From Sthenelais limicola (Eukaryota; Annelida; Polychaeta; Phyllodocida; Sigalionidae): 64,000 bases of DNA. The DNA lies in assembly GCA_942159475.1 (NCBI GenBank), contig OW804096.1, positions 110,396,194 to 110,460,193 on the forward strand, read 5' to 3'. Below are positions 13,248-26,353 of this stretch, piece after piece. Made by a program: the position numbers and the translations under genes. The first letter of the stretch is position 1; the number at the start of each line of letters is the position of its first letter. The notes under the pieces were generated by a model, which was not told where the DNA came from, did not search any database, and saw only the letters and a program-made list of their open reading frames with translations.

Positions 13248-13985
13248 TTCTGATATTGAATTGAATTGAAAAATACTTAATTTGTCTGAGGTTATACAGA
13301 GTTTAGACAAATAGGTGACTAGGCTTCTGAATAAAATCCAGGTCTCCCAGCCGCCACCTCATAATAGAAGGACATCTATACTAACAGAGAGACTGGCTAA
13401 AAGACAAATATTAACAGGGTATAATACAAGTTAAAGTTAATTAAACAAATCCTCACGTTATAAAGCAAACAGGGCATAATACAAGTTAAAGTTATTAAAC
13501 AAATCCTTACATTATAAAGTATGTTATAAAACATATAATATCAAAACTGACTAGTATCATTTCTCACGATACATAGCACCATCAGTTAATTTTAGACGCT
13601 CATTATATTTGAGCATTCACAATTAATTCCATTAACTCCAATGTCTTCTAATATTTGTAATCATCTATATTTTCTAAGTACCTTCTAAGTTGTTTCCTAG
13701 TTTCAAGTTCATGTGCTTCCAGGCTATTTTTGCTTTGTAGAGAAAACTGTTTCTATATAATGCAGATTTTGGAATATTGAGTATTAAATTTCTTGTTTTT
13801 GCATGGCTTCTTGTCGACATCGGAAGATCCTGCCTGTATCTAACAACCCAAACCTACATGCATATAATTACAAGTCTTCCAATAATAAAACTAACTTTCC
13901 CTCCCATGGGTAAGTTTAAAATGCTGAGCAAGACTTGTAAGTTATTTGTTGGAGAAGTAGAGCTAAGTAGTGGCTAAACATTCTA
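13248..13985 (-). mobile_element. LINE 3' fragment with reverse transcriptase C-terminus
   Basis: On the minus strand, 13814-13710 reads TRSHAKTRNLILNIPKSALY, then SFLYKAKIAWKHMN. This matches the C-terminal pattern of CR1/Jockey/I-type reverse transcriptases (TRS...L..P......SF.Y.....WN.L). The frame decays quickly on either side. Toward lower coordinates it runs into an untranslated segment ending with a TTGAA pentamer tail at 13,250. The catalytic domain is absent, so this is a 5'-truncated dead copy. The plus-strand frame at 13777-13977 is its antisense shadow. Confidence 0.6.
13414..13523. repeat. Two-copy 55 bp tandem repeat
   Basis: ACAGGG(T/C)ATAATACAAG starts at 13414 and again at 13469. 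Each is followed by the same TTAAAGTTA, AAACAAATCCT and ATTATAAAG-type blocks with a few substitutions and a 1-2 base length change. It lies inside the untranslated 3' part of the surrounding LINE fragment and may be a feature of that element. Confidence 0.7.
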
Positions 13986-14270
13986 GACTACAAAATGAGA
14001 TAAAAGTCAGTCCTATTACCTGCAGGGACCACGGGTTACAAGGCATAAGAAAGTAGACCCGCAGGCCCTTGTCGTAAAACCAGCTCCTTGCATTCAAGCT
14101 GTGCCACCAAGCCTCACTACATTTAAGCGAGCTCACATTCTATTTTTACAGCCAGGATTGCGGGCGTGGATAGGTTTTTAAATGTATCATGCTGTCTACC
14201 TGCAAATTGAGTGGTGTAGTGAACAGCTGGATAATTTCTGAAATACGCATCATACTTATGCATTAATTTT

Positions 14271-14338
14271 AATAGATGATATTCAATGGATGTATAAGGG
14301 AATCCCTTCTCTTACACATCCATTGAATATCATCTATT
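14271..14338. repeat. Perfect 23 bp inverted repeat (foldback)
   Basis: The arm AATAGATGATATTCAATGG (continuing ATGT) at 14271-14293 is repeated as its exact complement at 14316-14338. The 22-base spacer itself contains AAGGG-AAT-CCCTT. The last 13 bases of the right arm are then repeated directly (GAATATCATCTAT), so a short slippage copy follows. A perfect stem of this length with no decay implies recent formation. No gene or terminal transposon signature surrounds it. Confidence 0.8.
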
Positions 14339-14939
14339 GAATATCATCTATCATTGTTGTGATTGTATTTGGGAAGGAGCATGACAACAATTATAATGAT
14401 AAAGGCACGATTCCTTATGTACATCGCCTCAAAGGATAGTATCTATTTCTGTTCTTTGATCGGGCGAGGATAAAGTGCCCCGTTAATGATCAGAAAAAGA
14501 TGGAGGGGACTGTTTCCGTAAAGGGCCTTCGGTTTGCCAAAGGTTTGACTGGTAACACTTTGCCTCACCAAACCACTTCAAAGCGCGGCGAACAGTGACT
14601 CCAACCAAATCTATGGGTTGGAGTCAAAATCACAAAATATGGAACGTTAGACATAGTGCTCATAAAAATGAGTAAAAGACCAACATGCACAGCAGTCAAA
14701 GGCGAAAGATCCCTCCGTGATTGCTTATTCAAGGCTACTTGGCATGGTGCTATATCTATATCCATTATGCATGTATTGTAAGTATATATTGGCAGCACAG
14801 GGCTTTTTTTAGCCAAGAATCTTTATCATTATACTATAGCTTAGTTATTCCTTGTTTAGTGGAGGCAATCTAGAGCCCAATAGGGGTGAACCTCAAACAA
14901 ATTGCAAAAGTATTTATTTTTGCAGGAGGATCTCATCTC

Positions 14940-15163
14940 ATCCACATAACTATCCCCTCCTTCATACTATCATGTCGCATTATGTACTATGATAATTGAA
15001 TCGGAAATTTGACTTCATACACATCTTTGTATTCAATGTAATTGACAATACCTCAGGGTGTAGCGGGATACCGAATCTGATCCGAGCTACATTAAGTTTG
15101 GCCTCAGCCAGTTTATTCAACCTGAATAAAATACGTTTTTAAAAAAAAAAAAAAAAAAAAAAA
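14940..15163 (+). mobile_element. Poly(A)-tailed retroelement 3' end
   Basis: AATAAA in TGAATAAAATACG is followed by five T and then 23 consecutive A (15141-15163), the form left by poly(A)-primed retroposition. TTTATTCA-ACC-TGAATAAA forms an 8 bp hairpin at the signal. No coding sequence is recognisable upstream; the 5' boundary given is arbitrary. Confidence 0.4.
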
Positions 15164-16476
15164 TGTTCCTTGATATGCTGTTTTTATTGTCCAAAAAATC
15201 TAAAGCCATTGGTCTAGTGGAAAGCTCTCAAAATCGCCACTATGGGGACATGTTTTCACATTTTTAAGAACAACGCTCAGGATATTCCAGTAAGAGCTTA
15301 GGTCATATTAAACTATTTTAGCAGACAAAATGTCCTTTTATTTGATATAAACATCATATCTGTAGCACTAATAACTACAGATACACTTTCAATGGGGAAA
15401 TAGTTAGCGAGAAACGGAGCAATGGGCCCCTGGCAGATTAAAAACATACCCATGTTATTTGTCTCAATCAGACACCATTAGACAAAAATCCCCCGAAAGG
15501 TTTCTCATCTACTGAGAACGTCGTACCTCAGTGAATGCGCTCTAACTTCTCCTGACAAATGCACTGTGGGGGATTCTCTTTCAAAGAGAGCAAACAATGG
15601 AAGCGATATCTATAGATGCTTCGAGAGTAGATTCCCCTACCTAATGATATTATGGTAAGAATAAGACGCTATATCGACAGTGTGTAAGAGCTATGCGGCT
15701 CTATGGATAAAATCTTCTGAGGGATTAACTGCATTTGTTTCTTTGCCCAACGACTTTCTCTCAGAATACTGACGAGGCACTACCGAAATATTATTAAGTG
15801 TTATATCCCATTCTATGGTCTAGCGTGTCAAACAAGGCATTTAATCCTGTTGGTGGCTGTATATAAGAAAAACATGTAAAATGACGCAAATGCGTAGTGC
15901 TATATCAATCAATACATAATGAGACAGCAGCAACAAATTGGCATTGAACTGCCAATTTATATAATGTCATTACCAAGATTCCTCAGGAAGTTTAACTTTA
16001 GGAAGCAGCTCCCTTGTATACATTACACGTGCTCTAGAAAGGAAAGCACACGGTTCTCTGATACCAGAATACATGGCACTTCATGCGTTTTAAATAATGA
16101 TAGATCTTCGCAGTTTCCAAAGAATAAATTATCGATGCATTCTAGAAACAAACAGGGCTATAATCAGATTCATGTTACAAAACCTGCTCAATATATAAGA
16201 GATAAAATAACAGCTGATAGGTGCCTTCAAGAAAAAACCCACAAGCACTATCTCAGTGATAAATGAATTAATTATGTTATGAGATCCATGAGATAAGCAT
16301 GCATTTCAATCGTGCTTTATAAAAATCGAATTGAGAAACACCTTTAGCGAATGCATCTAGGGATGTTTTTCATACATAAAGGTCATCTCTTAGTTCTTTT
16401 CACGATTTACCTTACCTTTAATTTACTATTATCACTCATTATTTGAACCATTTGTAACTCTAAACATAAAGGAGGA

Positions 16477-16479
<3 letters not shown>
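15164..16479. other. Non-coding stretch
   Basis: The longest open frame (15919-16266, plus, 115 codons) has no recognisable domain, no codon bias and no splice context that would favour it. I do not call it a gene. Nothing else is supported. Confidence 0.35.
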
Positions 16480-16511
<32 letters not shown>

Positions 16512-16620
16512 ATTTTATTTATCCAGGATAGGAGGTTATAAAGGGGTTATGGCATTTGCCAACCCAAATTTATCAAGGATCAAGCTCATTGCCTGATTTT
16601 CACCTCGAGCCTGTCAAAAT
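16480..16620 (-). mobile_element. Retroelement 3' end with 28-base poly(T)
   Basis: A run of 28 T (16480-16507) is followed by AAACATTTTATTTATCCAGG. Read on the minus strand this is CCTGGATAAATAAAATGTTT followed by a poly(A) tail. The CCAGG-TTTATT ending resembles the retroelement ends at 28,822 and 31,001. The body is not coding and the 5' boundary is not visible. Confidence 0.45.
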
Positions 16621-18354
16621 GCAGGAGGATGTATGCCCACATAAAGTTTCCTATTCCCCACTCGGCATTATAAATAAGAAACAAATATTACACAGGACCC
16701 ACGCAATTCTTCGAAGCTCGGAATAACAATAATAAAAAAGAAGAAAGATAAAGTAACCCACCGGAAAGAGAACTCAAATTATTCAGCGGGAGACGACACA
16801 TTACATAAAACCAGACATCAATTAACTTCCATAGAAAGGAGACATGCGAATTAAGGTTAATTAATACCCCCTACAAGCACACACCTATGTAGTACTACTG
16901 CATGCATATATGAAACCGAAGCAAATAAGAAATTGGTGACTTATATGTCAAGAGCTATAGGCAGGGACTTTACTACTCAAGACTCCATTCCCAATAATCG
17001 TTTCAGGCACCGCTTCCTTGGAGTATCTAATGGAAAAGCCCACCTGTTCTCCTGATGTCCTCACGTTTTTTTAAAGCTGTGTTCTTCTCATTATCAGAGA
17101 AACCTTTGTGTCCTATCCCAGAACAACGCTTTAAAAATGGGCCACAAAGGACAAAGCAAAGTGGTATACACAACTGAAGCACATATACTTCATACGGTCG
17201 GCAATATTTAAAACACCACCGGGAGCACCGTGTCCTAAATTACTGACGCAGCCCCTGCCGTTTATACATAATAAATTTCTCCTTGGAGTATATATATATA
17301 TACATGTAGCGATCGTTCACCCTATAACAGTTATATAGTTCCAGGGGCCTCCCCAGTCTTATGAAATGTCATGGAATAGCAGGGCTAATCAGTATGTCCC
17401 TTTAATTATAAGGAAGCACCAATTTAATATTATAAATAGCGTGGAATGAGGGGGTGTTGAATATTATGACCCCACACTCTTCTAAAATGTGAAGTGTTGG
17501 TTTGAAGTAAAATTACAGTCGCGAAACGTTCAATGTTTTGGGGATGATATTGCTTTCATAAGTGAAGGCACAAGGGAAATAAATCAGGGGAATAGACATG
17601 TGGATCAGCGTTGGAACACGCCCGGAACACCCGTTATATCTCCAGGGGAGAAGGAGACACATTTGACAAGAATAACCCCGGCACGAGCTAAAGGCAAAGG
17701 GTATTATTTCATCATACATACATATGATCCGAGCCCCAGTGGAGGCTCGAATTTGCCACCCAGTCCCGCCGCTAGATGGTGATCTACCTATCCACCTACC
17801 GTATATGATCGGGGTTTCCGGTTTATGAGTAACTCCTTTTTGTGACACCAACAAACATGGCTGCTGCTATACGAGCATCGTCTGACCGCTTTTTGTAAAA
17901 TAAGCGGATGCTAATATAGAATCTTGCGAACGACGCGCCATAAAATCGGTCTTTCGCCAACACTAAAATGGCTCACTCATTCTTTTACTTATTGTCGCAT
18001 TTTTCTTCTCTGAATTTCGGCGGTCAGTATGGTTAATAGACAGCTATGGGAGAGGAGCTCACTTCATTTAGGTTGAATTAATCAATACCAGTATGTAATG
18101 TAATAAATCTAAACCATCGATCAGGTGGTATTTGTGTGATATGGCAAGACATTGGAACTCATCATGTGCCCCTGCCGGTATCAGTAAAATTATATGATCA
18201 GACACTGTCATGTGATCACACCACAACAAAGCACTGCGCAATGACATCATAGGAGCGGGGATTCCCTCAGTGTACAACAGATGAGTCAAACAAACCATAC
18301 AACTGTGGCTCTCATGGATATTCAAGGTAGAAAATCCGGGATTATCACATTAAA
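16621..18354. other. Non-coding stretch with (TA)n and a CTCF-like word
   Basis: A short (TA)n lies at about 17,287. CCGCTAGATGG near 17,769 resembles the CTCF core. Overlapping open frames on both strands at 17,489-17,854 have no recognisable domain. Nothing else is supported. Confidence 0.3.
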
Positions 18355-18656
18355 AAGCTAACAAAGTATAAAATCTAATTGTTTGCGGGTCGTTGGGGTC
18401 CTAGACGCCATAAGACCCTGCAGACTGCTCATGCCTCAAGCCAAAGCAAAACTTCCCCACACGAAAACAGCCGTCGAAACGGCCCCCATAGGCGTAGCAA
18501 CCTTCGGGAGTGACAGGGTGGGAGAGAGGCTACATACCCTGTTACTAACTAGTTTTCTTTTTCTGCTTTGACTGAGGACTTATATACATCTTTTCTAACC
18601 TAAACATAGCTAACCATGCAAACCGTAATCTCTTGCAGCAGATACTTTTCTGGACC
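18355..18656 (+). repeat. Dispersed repeat family A, copy 2
   Basis: Diverged copy of 3,591-3,851 in the same orientation. It has the same start (CTAACAAAGTAT), the CCATAAGACCCT-CAGACTGCTCA block and the GCAGCAG-ATACTTTTCT end. It carries an extra ~40 bases in the middle. No coding capacity. Confidence 0.55.
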
Positions 18657-18681
18657 ACTTCCGGTCTACCTACTTCTGCCC

Positions 18682-18785
18682 ACAGGTCTGGGAAGTGAGA
18701 AACTTCTCTAGTAAACAGTCTAAAGAGCTGGATTTCAGGTCTGAGAAACTCCTCTAGTAAACAATATAAGAGCTGGATGTGGAAG
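18682..18785. repeat. Two-copy ~54 bp tandem repeat
   Basis: AGGTCTG...GAGAAAC-TCTCTAGTAAACA...AGAGCTGGAT occurs twice, starting at 18682 and 18737, with small indels. It directly abuts the end of dispersed repeat A copy 2. Confidence 0.7.
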
Positions 18786-21700
18786 ACCTCTCAGACATTT
18801 CAACTCACTAATTATCATATGTATAATTATAACTATAATAGTTTCAACCTTGGTAATACCTTTCAGAAGCAGGCTTGGTTAATACTCATGCGAATAGGGT
18901 CTACCATAAACTTTAGATGGCGTGGTGTGGACTTGGGTCCCGAGTCCAAAATGTGTGTCTGTATGATTACCATGCATTTGAATGGTCATATAGGCGCTGA
19001 TACCATACCAAATATACAATGCTGAATAGCATTGAGCCATAATTCTAGAATTCGCCAATAAATTCTCTCTCCAGACACCAAAAATACACCGGAGAGCAGA
19101 CAGCTATCGATCCCATTGTTAAGAAAACAGCAAAATAACTAACTCATACACTCATAATTCATCAGAGCTGCCTTTATCTTCAGAATTTCATTTTCCAAAG
19201 CCTTTAATGAACAAGTGCGTATTAGGTACAAATTACTTCACTAATTGCCAATCTAATGACATCCTATACTTCACGAACGTGATAGATGTTTTTCCAGTGG
19301 GGTCCAGACAGGAGCGTAGTTGCCAAGATGCAAACCAATCTCTATCTAATGGGTAAAACTGAGAGGTCTAGCATAAGGATTTGGGGACGTATCAAAGCCC
19401 ACTTGGGCAGAGCTAGCACGGCAGTGGTGAGAAAGCACCCTGTAATCCATTGGCAAGCGTGAGCTTCTCTTTGGTCTTGAAGGGGGATGTACGCACGTAG
19501 GTTTTTATATGGCCTTCTCATTAGAGCCTTGTTGTTGGGCATCAGCCTGCAAATCTCTTCGAACACTTTGAGTTCACATCTTTGATTAGAGGCCATCTAG
19601 CCTTTCAGACGGGAAGGAAATTGACCGCAAATTGAATTATCACAATAACAACCATGTTATATTTGGCAAATGCCTCATACCTAGCTTGATACTTTTTTGG
19701 GAGCAATTGGGGAGTAATTATCTCATGTTAAAGTCCCTGTCATGTCATTTGTTGATTAAGTATTAGAATGCCATTCCTTGCCTTATTTCCCTCATTTGCC
19801 ATTGTGCATTGAAACAGCAAAGACATTTCTAAAAGGCCATTATTAAGAGAAAAAGAAAAAAGCAGGTTAGAAATCCACAAGAGTAAATACCTGAGAGGTT
19901 CAAGTTTTTTCTGTTCTTGTCAATGCAAAAATGTCCCCAAATATCGGGGCTAATTCAAATAAAAGAAAGGACTTTACGTGACCTTCCGCGATGTGATCCA
20001 TCAGTTGAGCTTGCTTTTTAACTAAGTCCCACATTACTGCCACAGAGGTTCCGAACATCGGGGGCGTGAAAGATGTAGAATATGCCTGAAGCCCAACTGC
20101 ACTAAATGCATAGTCATGGCTCGTGCTTTCTCTTTAAACATGCACGTCTAGGTAGTAGGCGTCATTCCCGTGGTCAATAAGATAAGACAGAACGTGCGAG
20201 AGTTAAAAGCGCGCTGCTTCTCTTCAAAATCGACCAGCCTGAAGATGCCTTCCCCGGCTTGTGAAAGGCAGGTTCTCGGAACAGTACACCTCCAAGGGCA
20301 CCAGTCCGCGGTCAAACTTCTACCTCTAAAGAACCACACAATGCTTTTACGATTCAGGAAGTGCCAAGTTACAGGGTGATAGGTTAACAGGTCTCTAGAT
20401 TTTAAGCATGACAAGGGGTGACTAGGAAACTGCTTTCTATATGAGCGAGATTAGCCTCTTATCAAAATCAGGTAAAATTGTTTATCTCAGCAGGGTAAGA
20501 TGATTCTCTCCAATACAGGTTTTTTGGCTAGTGCGAAGTTAATAAAGATAGCCGAGACAGGTCCCACAAGACATAGACCTGGGCAAACATCTTATAAGAA
20601 CGGTGAGGCAGGGCCGCCAAGCAACTATATAGAGTCCCTCTCCTTGGGATATTATAGGACACCTTAATTACTTTGCCTAGGACCACATCACAAAGGCTAA
20701 TCACCTGTCTCGCCACCAATTATTAGCTCATATATACACGACAATGCGCAAGGCATCGCCTAGCCTATGGCAAGTGCAAGGTCTTTCACTCGGTATCAGG
20801 TTACTGTATAGTGGAGCTCTAGTGCCACATAAGGGCGTCTCTGGCAGTGCCGATGTAATGGGATTTTTCCGCACGGAGAAAACAGGTATCAACACATTAA
20901 TTAGATATAGATCTAGACCGATCTTCCTTGGATATATGAATAGGAAAATTAATCCACCAAAATCGATTCCCGCAAGATATCAAAACGGTCCGAAATAATT
21001 TTAGAAGAACACATTTCATCTTCATCTCAAGATCGATGGTATCAAGATCATTTAAGTAGCGAGGCCTTCAATGGCACAACTTTCTTGATGGATCACCAAT
21101 CTGGTATGTTTGTATGCTTCCGATCAAAGTGTTGGATATGATAAAAAAAACTGTCTGGTATTCAGTCAACGTGCTCATGTTGTGAAATCTTACAAATGGG
21201 GTGCACATGTTCCGAGCTACAGATATTCTGAACCCAATCTTCAAGTTCCAACAAGATTATACAATATTTAAACAATAATGAAAAACACTTTAGTAGCATC
21301 TCCAAAGTTGCACATGATCGGGAAGACTGTTTTCTGGAGGCCCTGGTTGGAGAAGGAGAAATCATGACAACCAACCTCAGATGAAAGTGAGAGTGCGATA
21401 CTGTTACACTACAGGCAGGGCCATCAGATAGCAAGTTTCACCGATCAAATGTTAAACCTCTCTTCATTCTACGCTCGTTGAACCAATGCCCCAAGACACT
21501 AGCAAGGGGATCCGGGAGCAATGAAACACATTAATCTACAAGCAGTTTATATCCTTAGGTCTTGTGTCCTACACACAGAATGCGTGCGCCGAACACATTG
21601 ACAGATGATCACAGCCCCCTGTGCTATAGTGTTTGTGCTTTGTTCCCCCGCCACAGATCAGTGGCCCAAGGGTCTCTTTGATGTGCATTGTCCGCCACCT

Positions 21701-24700
21701 TTTAGTAAAATGATTAGTGTAGTCTGCATTGAGTGTCCGTCCACACGAGGGACACACACTAATTAAATGTTTCAACGACCCAGTGAGTGATGAGTAAAAA
21801 TGCTATTTTTGCCTGTATCACCGCCCCTATCAGATTGAGAAGAAAGTCATATATATCCCAGGCATGCATGTCCTAATATCATACAACACCAGTCTGACAA
21901 CCTCAACAATATATAGGCAGGAAATAATATACTGGTGGCGTGAGGACAGAAACGTTCCTGTCAGGAGGCTTACCTCTAGGGTCGAATGCAATTCATCATA
22001 GCAGCAATGGAATTAGTCTCAGCCTTCATAGACCAAACAGGTTCTAATAGACCCTGCTTTGTCGTCCAAAATATCCCGTGTGATCCGAGACTTTCAAAAA
22101 GGACACTTTGTAGATATCTTATGACAGCAGTGGAATTGCAGGGGTGATCCCAGCATTTAAGTTTGACTTATCGCACCTATAAAATCGAGATCAGACAGAT
22201 TTTCAAGCATATATACTGGTATTAGGGTGGGTGGGGTGGGGGACTTCGTGCAGAAAGGATGTTGGTTGTTGTCAGTACAGGTTTTGTTAACATTTTTCTC
22301 TCCCGCACATGCATGGACAGTCAGTCCACATTTTATCAATATCTGCCTATCTTATCAAAACATCAAAAGATAGAGGTTTCTTCTCCACAAAAGACTTTAT
22401 AAGCAGACTGTCGGGAAATAGGGACATGTCAACTGCAGCACTCTCCCATGATTAAAAAATGAATTTCTGGACAGTGAAGTCAGACCTAAATACACTAATA
22501 CTTCAGCCGTTTATTCTGAAGGAGAGTTACAAAGTTCAGTGCCAGGTATTTGTCTACTTAAGACAATAAACCTTTAGTATTTATAGTAGATTAAAATAAT
22601 AAAACCTTTGGGACCGCTCCCCACTGAAACCTCATAAAAAGGCTCTTTCATTATTGTTTTTGTATTATTAAAAAAAACCTTTTCATTCATTAAAAAAACT
22701 TTTTGCTAGTCGGACTTGGACAAATGATGAATCACGAAAGCAAGAGAAATCCCAACTTTAGTCCTTTGAATTCTTCTTTAATGACGAAGGACTCAGCGGA
22801 GACCAATTATATGTTCATCCTAGCAAACTGTTTACTAATAGTGGCTGGAACATTTAGAGGGGCTGGTATTCTCGAGCAGTCCGTTCTCATATACAACTAT
22901 ATCCTGGATAGTCACACAAGTATCCCGGAGCGCTCGCCACTTTCAATTCACTACTGATGTTCGCACCCAATTAACATTGGCCGCAGTGATGGCAGGAAAA
23001 AACCTTCGAGAGAAACAATCTCTCGAGGCATCCGACTTGTCTCCTAAAGGGCAACTGTTGTCAAGTTTTTACAACGACCTCTAATGATGCAGGGTCAATA
23101 CATTCAAACAGACTATAATTAATTCCAAATCTTTGAGCAAGAAACCTTGATGCTTCAAATGTCAATGTTCAGCGCTTTGTCATGGGAGCAATTGATTCAA
23201 GAAGAGACTTCGGAAACCCCCGGGTTATAGAGCGCTGAACAAAATATTTTATATATAAGGTTTTGCATCGAAAGGGAACATACGGACACGAGATCCTAAT
23301 AACATTTCTACAGAGAGGCCTGGTATCATATTCAGTGGCCGAGTGTTCTTTTGACAACAGGTTCCATGTAGACGGTGTTTTACTGGTGAATCATTGGTAG
23401 ACTTCAAGGATGAATAGCTCCGTCCCTTTGCAGAGGCATGGCCCTGAGCGAGGAATAGTGTTTTCTATCAACTATTCGTCATGATTATCACCATAAGTGG
23501 ACATCATGCGCTGGAAAAGACCAGGGTTATATTGGCACTTTCCGCCCAATCGATATAATTGAATAACCTCGAAGGCCATTGGCGAGGTGAACACCAGCCC
23601 AAAACAGTAGCCCCAAAGAGCCCAGCACGAGAACACTTTGGTTTTTTGGTGGCAGGGAGAGGCCGTAGCCTCTGCGTTACCGCTCTAATCAAGTGAATGT
23701 CACCTCGAATTTCCAGGTATTTTCCTCCAAATAACAGAGGGCAGGACCCGACCTCGGGGTCTTCGATCGGTCAGTTCAGTTGATTCAATATCGCGGTACT
23801 ATATATACAGGTATGTCGCCCATATATCAATTTATTTCATCCCTACTCAGCGTTTTCCCTCCGAATGAAATAGCCTATATAGATTCGTGTAATAGGCCCG
23901 AATCAATACATAATTCATGACCATATCAAAATAACATGAGCTGGGTACTACGGACGTAAGATATCTAGCCAAGCTGTGGGTATGACAATGGATAACCGTA
24001 TACACACGCCCCCACATGGCTAGGCTATTAATCATTTTAACATCGCCTACACCGCGGTGCCTTCCGCAGTCACTCCGGTTGCCCTATGACAAAGCGGTAG
24101 TATCAATCAAACTATGCCCTTTGAGTTTTAAAAGATTACAGGACTCCTTCCCATGATTTCACGTCACTAGCGCCATATGTTCTATTATTTTGTAACGCCA
24201 AGACAGAGAATGGTGATGGGCGTTACAATAGAAGGAAAGCTTGATGATGCAACCAGATGTGAACTGAACAAATTGTATATTGGAAGAAGAATATATAATG
24301 TATAACACAAAATATGGAATTTAATTATGAAATAATGGAATTTTACCTTCTCAACAATCATCTGCATATAACACAATTTAAATATATTTTCAAATCCTTA
24401 CCAACTATATAATTATACTCATTAGAATACGACCTTATCAATTATTCTTTACAATATTCAACAACGTAGAAACATTGAAAAATTGGAGCAAAATATGGTC
24501 ATGACCTGTAAGCAGAGCTTGGATCATTTTATTTAAGAACCATTGCGCACTTGAAATAACCCAGGTGGCACGGTCCCAATGTTTTCACATTTGATCTCAT
24601 AGCTTGGGTTACAGTACCAGATGTCTCAGTGCTGTCTCACTGATATTCATTACACCAAGGTGACAGATGCGAATGCAGCCTGCCTACGATGTCCATGTAT

Positions 24701-25085
24701 CCTTGGCATCGGCATTTTAAAGACCAGGATTGATCATCCATCAAATGGCTAAATGACTGTTATATCAATAGTTTGTGACATAACACAACAACAGCTTGTG
24801 CCTTCAAGAGAGCCATTAAAAAATGTTGTTTGAGTGAAAAGCATGGGCCTCTATGAGATTCTAAAAAGTGTCATGTTAACATATATACTTCCAATCCCAG
24901 ATTTTCACTTAAACGTCCATTTTTCACGTCAAATTTGGGATATTTCAGCTTCCAATTCTTTTTTTTATTTAGAATTTTTTATACAGCATTTACTCAGACA
25001 AGTGACATCAAGCAATATTAATTAGCGTACATTGTTGTAAACAAATGACAGGTAATTACAGTTGGGGCAATTAGCCTATAACGGG
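18786..25085. other. 6.3 kb stretch free of recognisable genes and repeats
   Basis: I find no coding exon, transposon end or long tandem array. One compact hairpin lies at 23003-23028: CCTTCGAGAGA-AACAA-TCTCTCGAGG, with one bulged base. The texture is non-repetitive and moderately GC-balanced compared with the flanks. Intron, intergenic desert or regulatory sequence cannot be separated from sequence alone. Confidence 0.35.
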
Positions 25086-25089
25086 AAAA

Positions 25090-25200
25090 TGGGTTCACGG
25101 TATACATTCTATGTACTACCCCTTTAGTATGGGAGCATGGTGCATTCTTTTATGTTTTAGAGAATTTAACAAAAATGACCTGCCAAATGTCCCTAGATAG
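25090..25200 (+). repeat. Dispersed repeat family B, copy 1
   Basis: GTACTACCCCTTTAGTATGGGAG, then a TGCATTCTTTTATGTTTT-type block, then AACAAAAATGACC. It aligns with 26,085-26,170 in the same orientation. Too diverged and short to classify. Confidence 0.5.
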
Positions 25201-25417
25201 TCTTCAGATATAGTGCGAGGTTATACTACACATATTAAGAAAAACAAGAGACACAAGCTTAGCTAAGCTTTGGCTTGTTATAAGCGGCCCTTTGGATATT
25301 CAAGTATATTTTTTTAAATATAAAAGAACCACACGTCAAACCTAACATGCACATCGCACGTCCCCTCACGCTCCTATACGGGGACTATACGCACCACGGC
25401 CGGGGCAGCCGCGGGAG

Positions 25418-25443
25418 TAGAGAGAGAGAGAGAGGGGGGGGGG
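25418..25443. repeat. (GA)n then poly(G)
   Basis: An AGAGAGAGAGAG run passes directly into eleven or so G. Simple-sequence repeat. Confidence 0.85.
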
Positions 25444-25631
25444 AAACATTTTCCAGGGCCGGGAAAGCCATTTTGAAAAAACATTTTCAAGTGCCAGGAA
25501 ACCTATTTGGCTATAGCAATGCAGTAGGCGTCCTATCACGTGTAACAACGCAATGACAACGAAGGAGGAGGAAGAAGAGATAAAACCACTTGGCAACCTA
25601 GGATTTTGTTTATAGTCTATAGAAGGATTCT

Positions 25632-25663
25632 AGGAGGAGGAGGAGGAGGAGGAGGAGGAGGAG
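25632..25663. repeat. (AGG)n trinucleotide repeat
   Basis: About ten uninterrupted AGG units. Confidence 0.9.
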
Positions 25664-26084
25664 ACCGTTTGGTGAGGAAGTAGGGGTCCTATCACACAAT
25701 TGAGCGCAAAAACAACACTGCAGCTGCAAAAACACAGCAGCAATCACTACCTATGCCTACTGAGATCAAAACTAAGCCTACAATAGGCCTAAAGGCCATA
25801 TTTCCAATAGAGAATCTGTGAGTAGTACATGCCATTTTAGGATTGCAGCATAACAATCTGAGTTATGCCGTTGGTAGGGGGGCACCAAATACCGTGCGCT
25901 GTGTGAAAACTTCAGGCAACAGGAGCAACGGAGGTGGGAGTGAAAACGACCATGGGGCACAGCCATTCATGTAAGCGGTGTGTCGATCACCACTTAAAAA
26001 GTATGTCATCACATTAAAAAAAGATTTAGCTGTCTGAAATTGACATGTTTATAGGAAACACAGCTAGCTGTGGGTACTCTAAGT

Positions 26085-26170
26085 AGTACCTGTTTAGTAT
26101 GGGAGTCTATGGGGAAATGCTGCATTTTTTCACGTTTTTATGGATAAAACAAAAATGGCAACTCCTAACC
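26085..26170 (+). repeat. Dispersed repeat family B, copy 2
   Basis: AGTACCTGTTTAGTATGGGAG, TGCATTTTTTCACGTTTTT and AAAACAAAAATGGC parallel the copy at 25,090-25,200, with a 10-base insertion after GGGAG. Confidence 0.5.
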
Positions 26171-26258
26171 CCCCAGTAAACTGCTGCGGTTTAAACAGCA
26201 GCTGAGTTCGTCAGGTGGTTTGTCATGCACGAGATATCTCATTTGGTCCTGCTCATTG

Positions 26259-26271
26259 CCACTAGATGGCA
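26259..26271 (+). promoter_or_regulatory. CTCF-like motif CCACTAGATGGCA
   Basis: Fits the core CTCF consensus (CCASYAGRKGGCR) at every position shown. It lies inside a small inverted repeat (ATTGCCA...TGGCAAT). A weaker relative occurs near 17,769 (CCGCTAGATGG). Occupancy cannot be judged from sequence, and the motif may be carried by a repeat. Confidence 0.35.
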
Positions 26272-26353
26272 ATGTAGTAAACTTAGAGAAATCTATATTT
26301 CACCACTATGGTCAATTATGATAAATATAATATAATAAATTCATGAAAAAAGC

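Noticed and set aside
15919..16266. 115-codon plus-strand open frame
   Set aside because: No recognisable domain, no homology that I know, no coding texture.
17840..17990. Start-codon-like ACAAACATGGCTGCTGC as a first exon
   Set aside because: The frame ends after 13 codons and there is no convincing donor.
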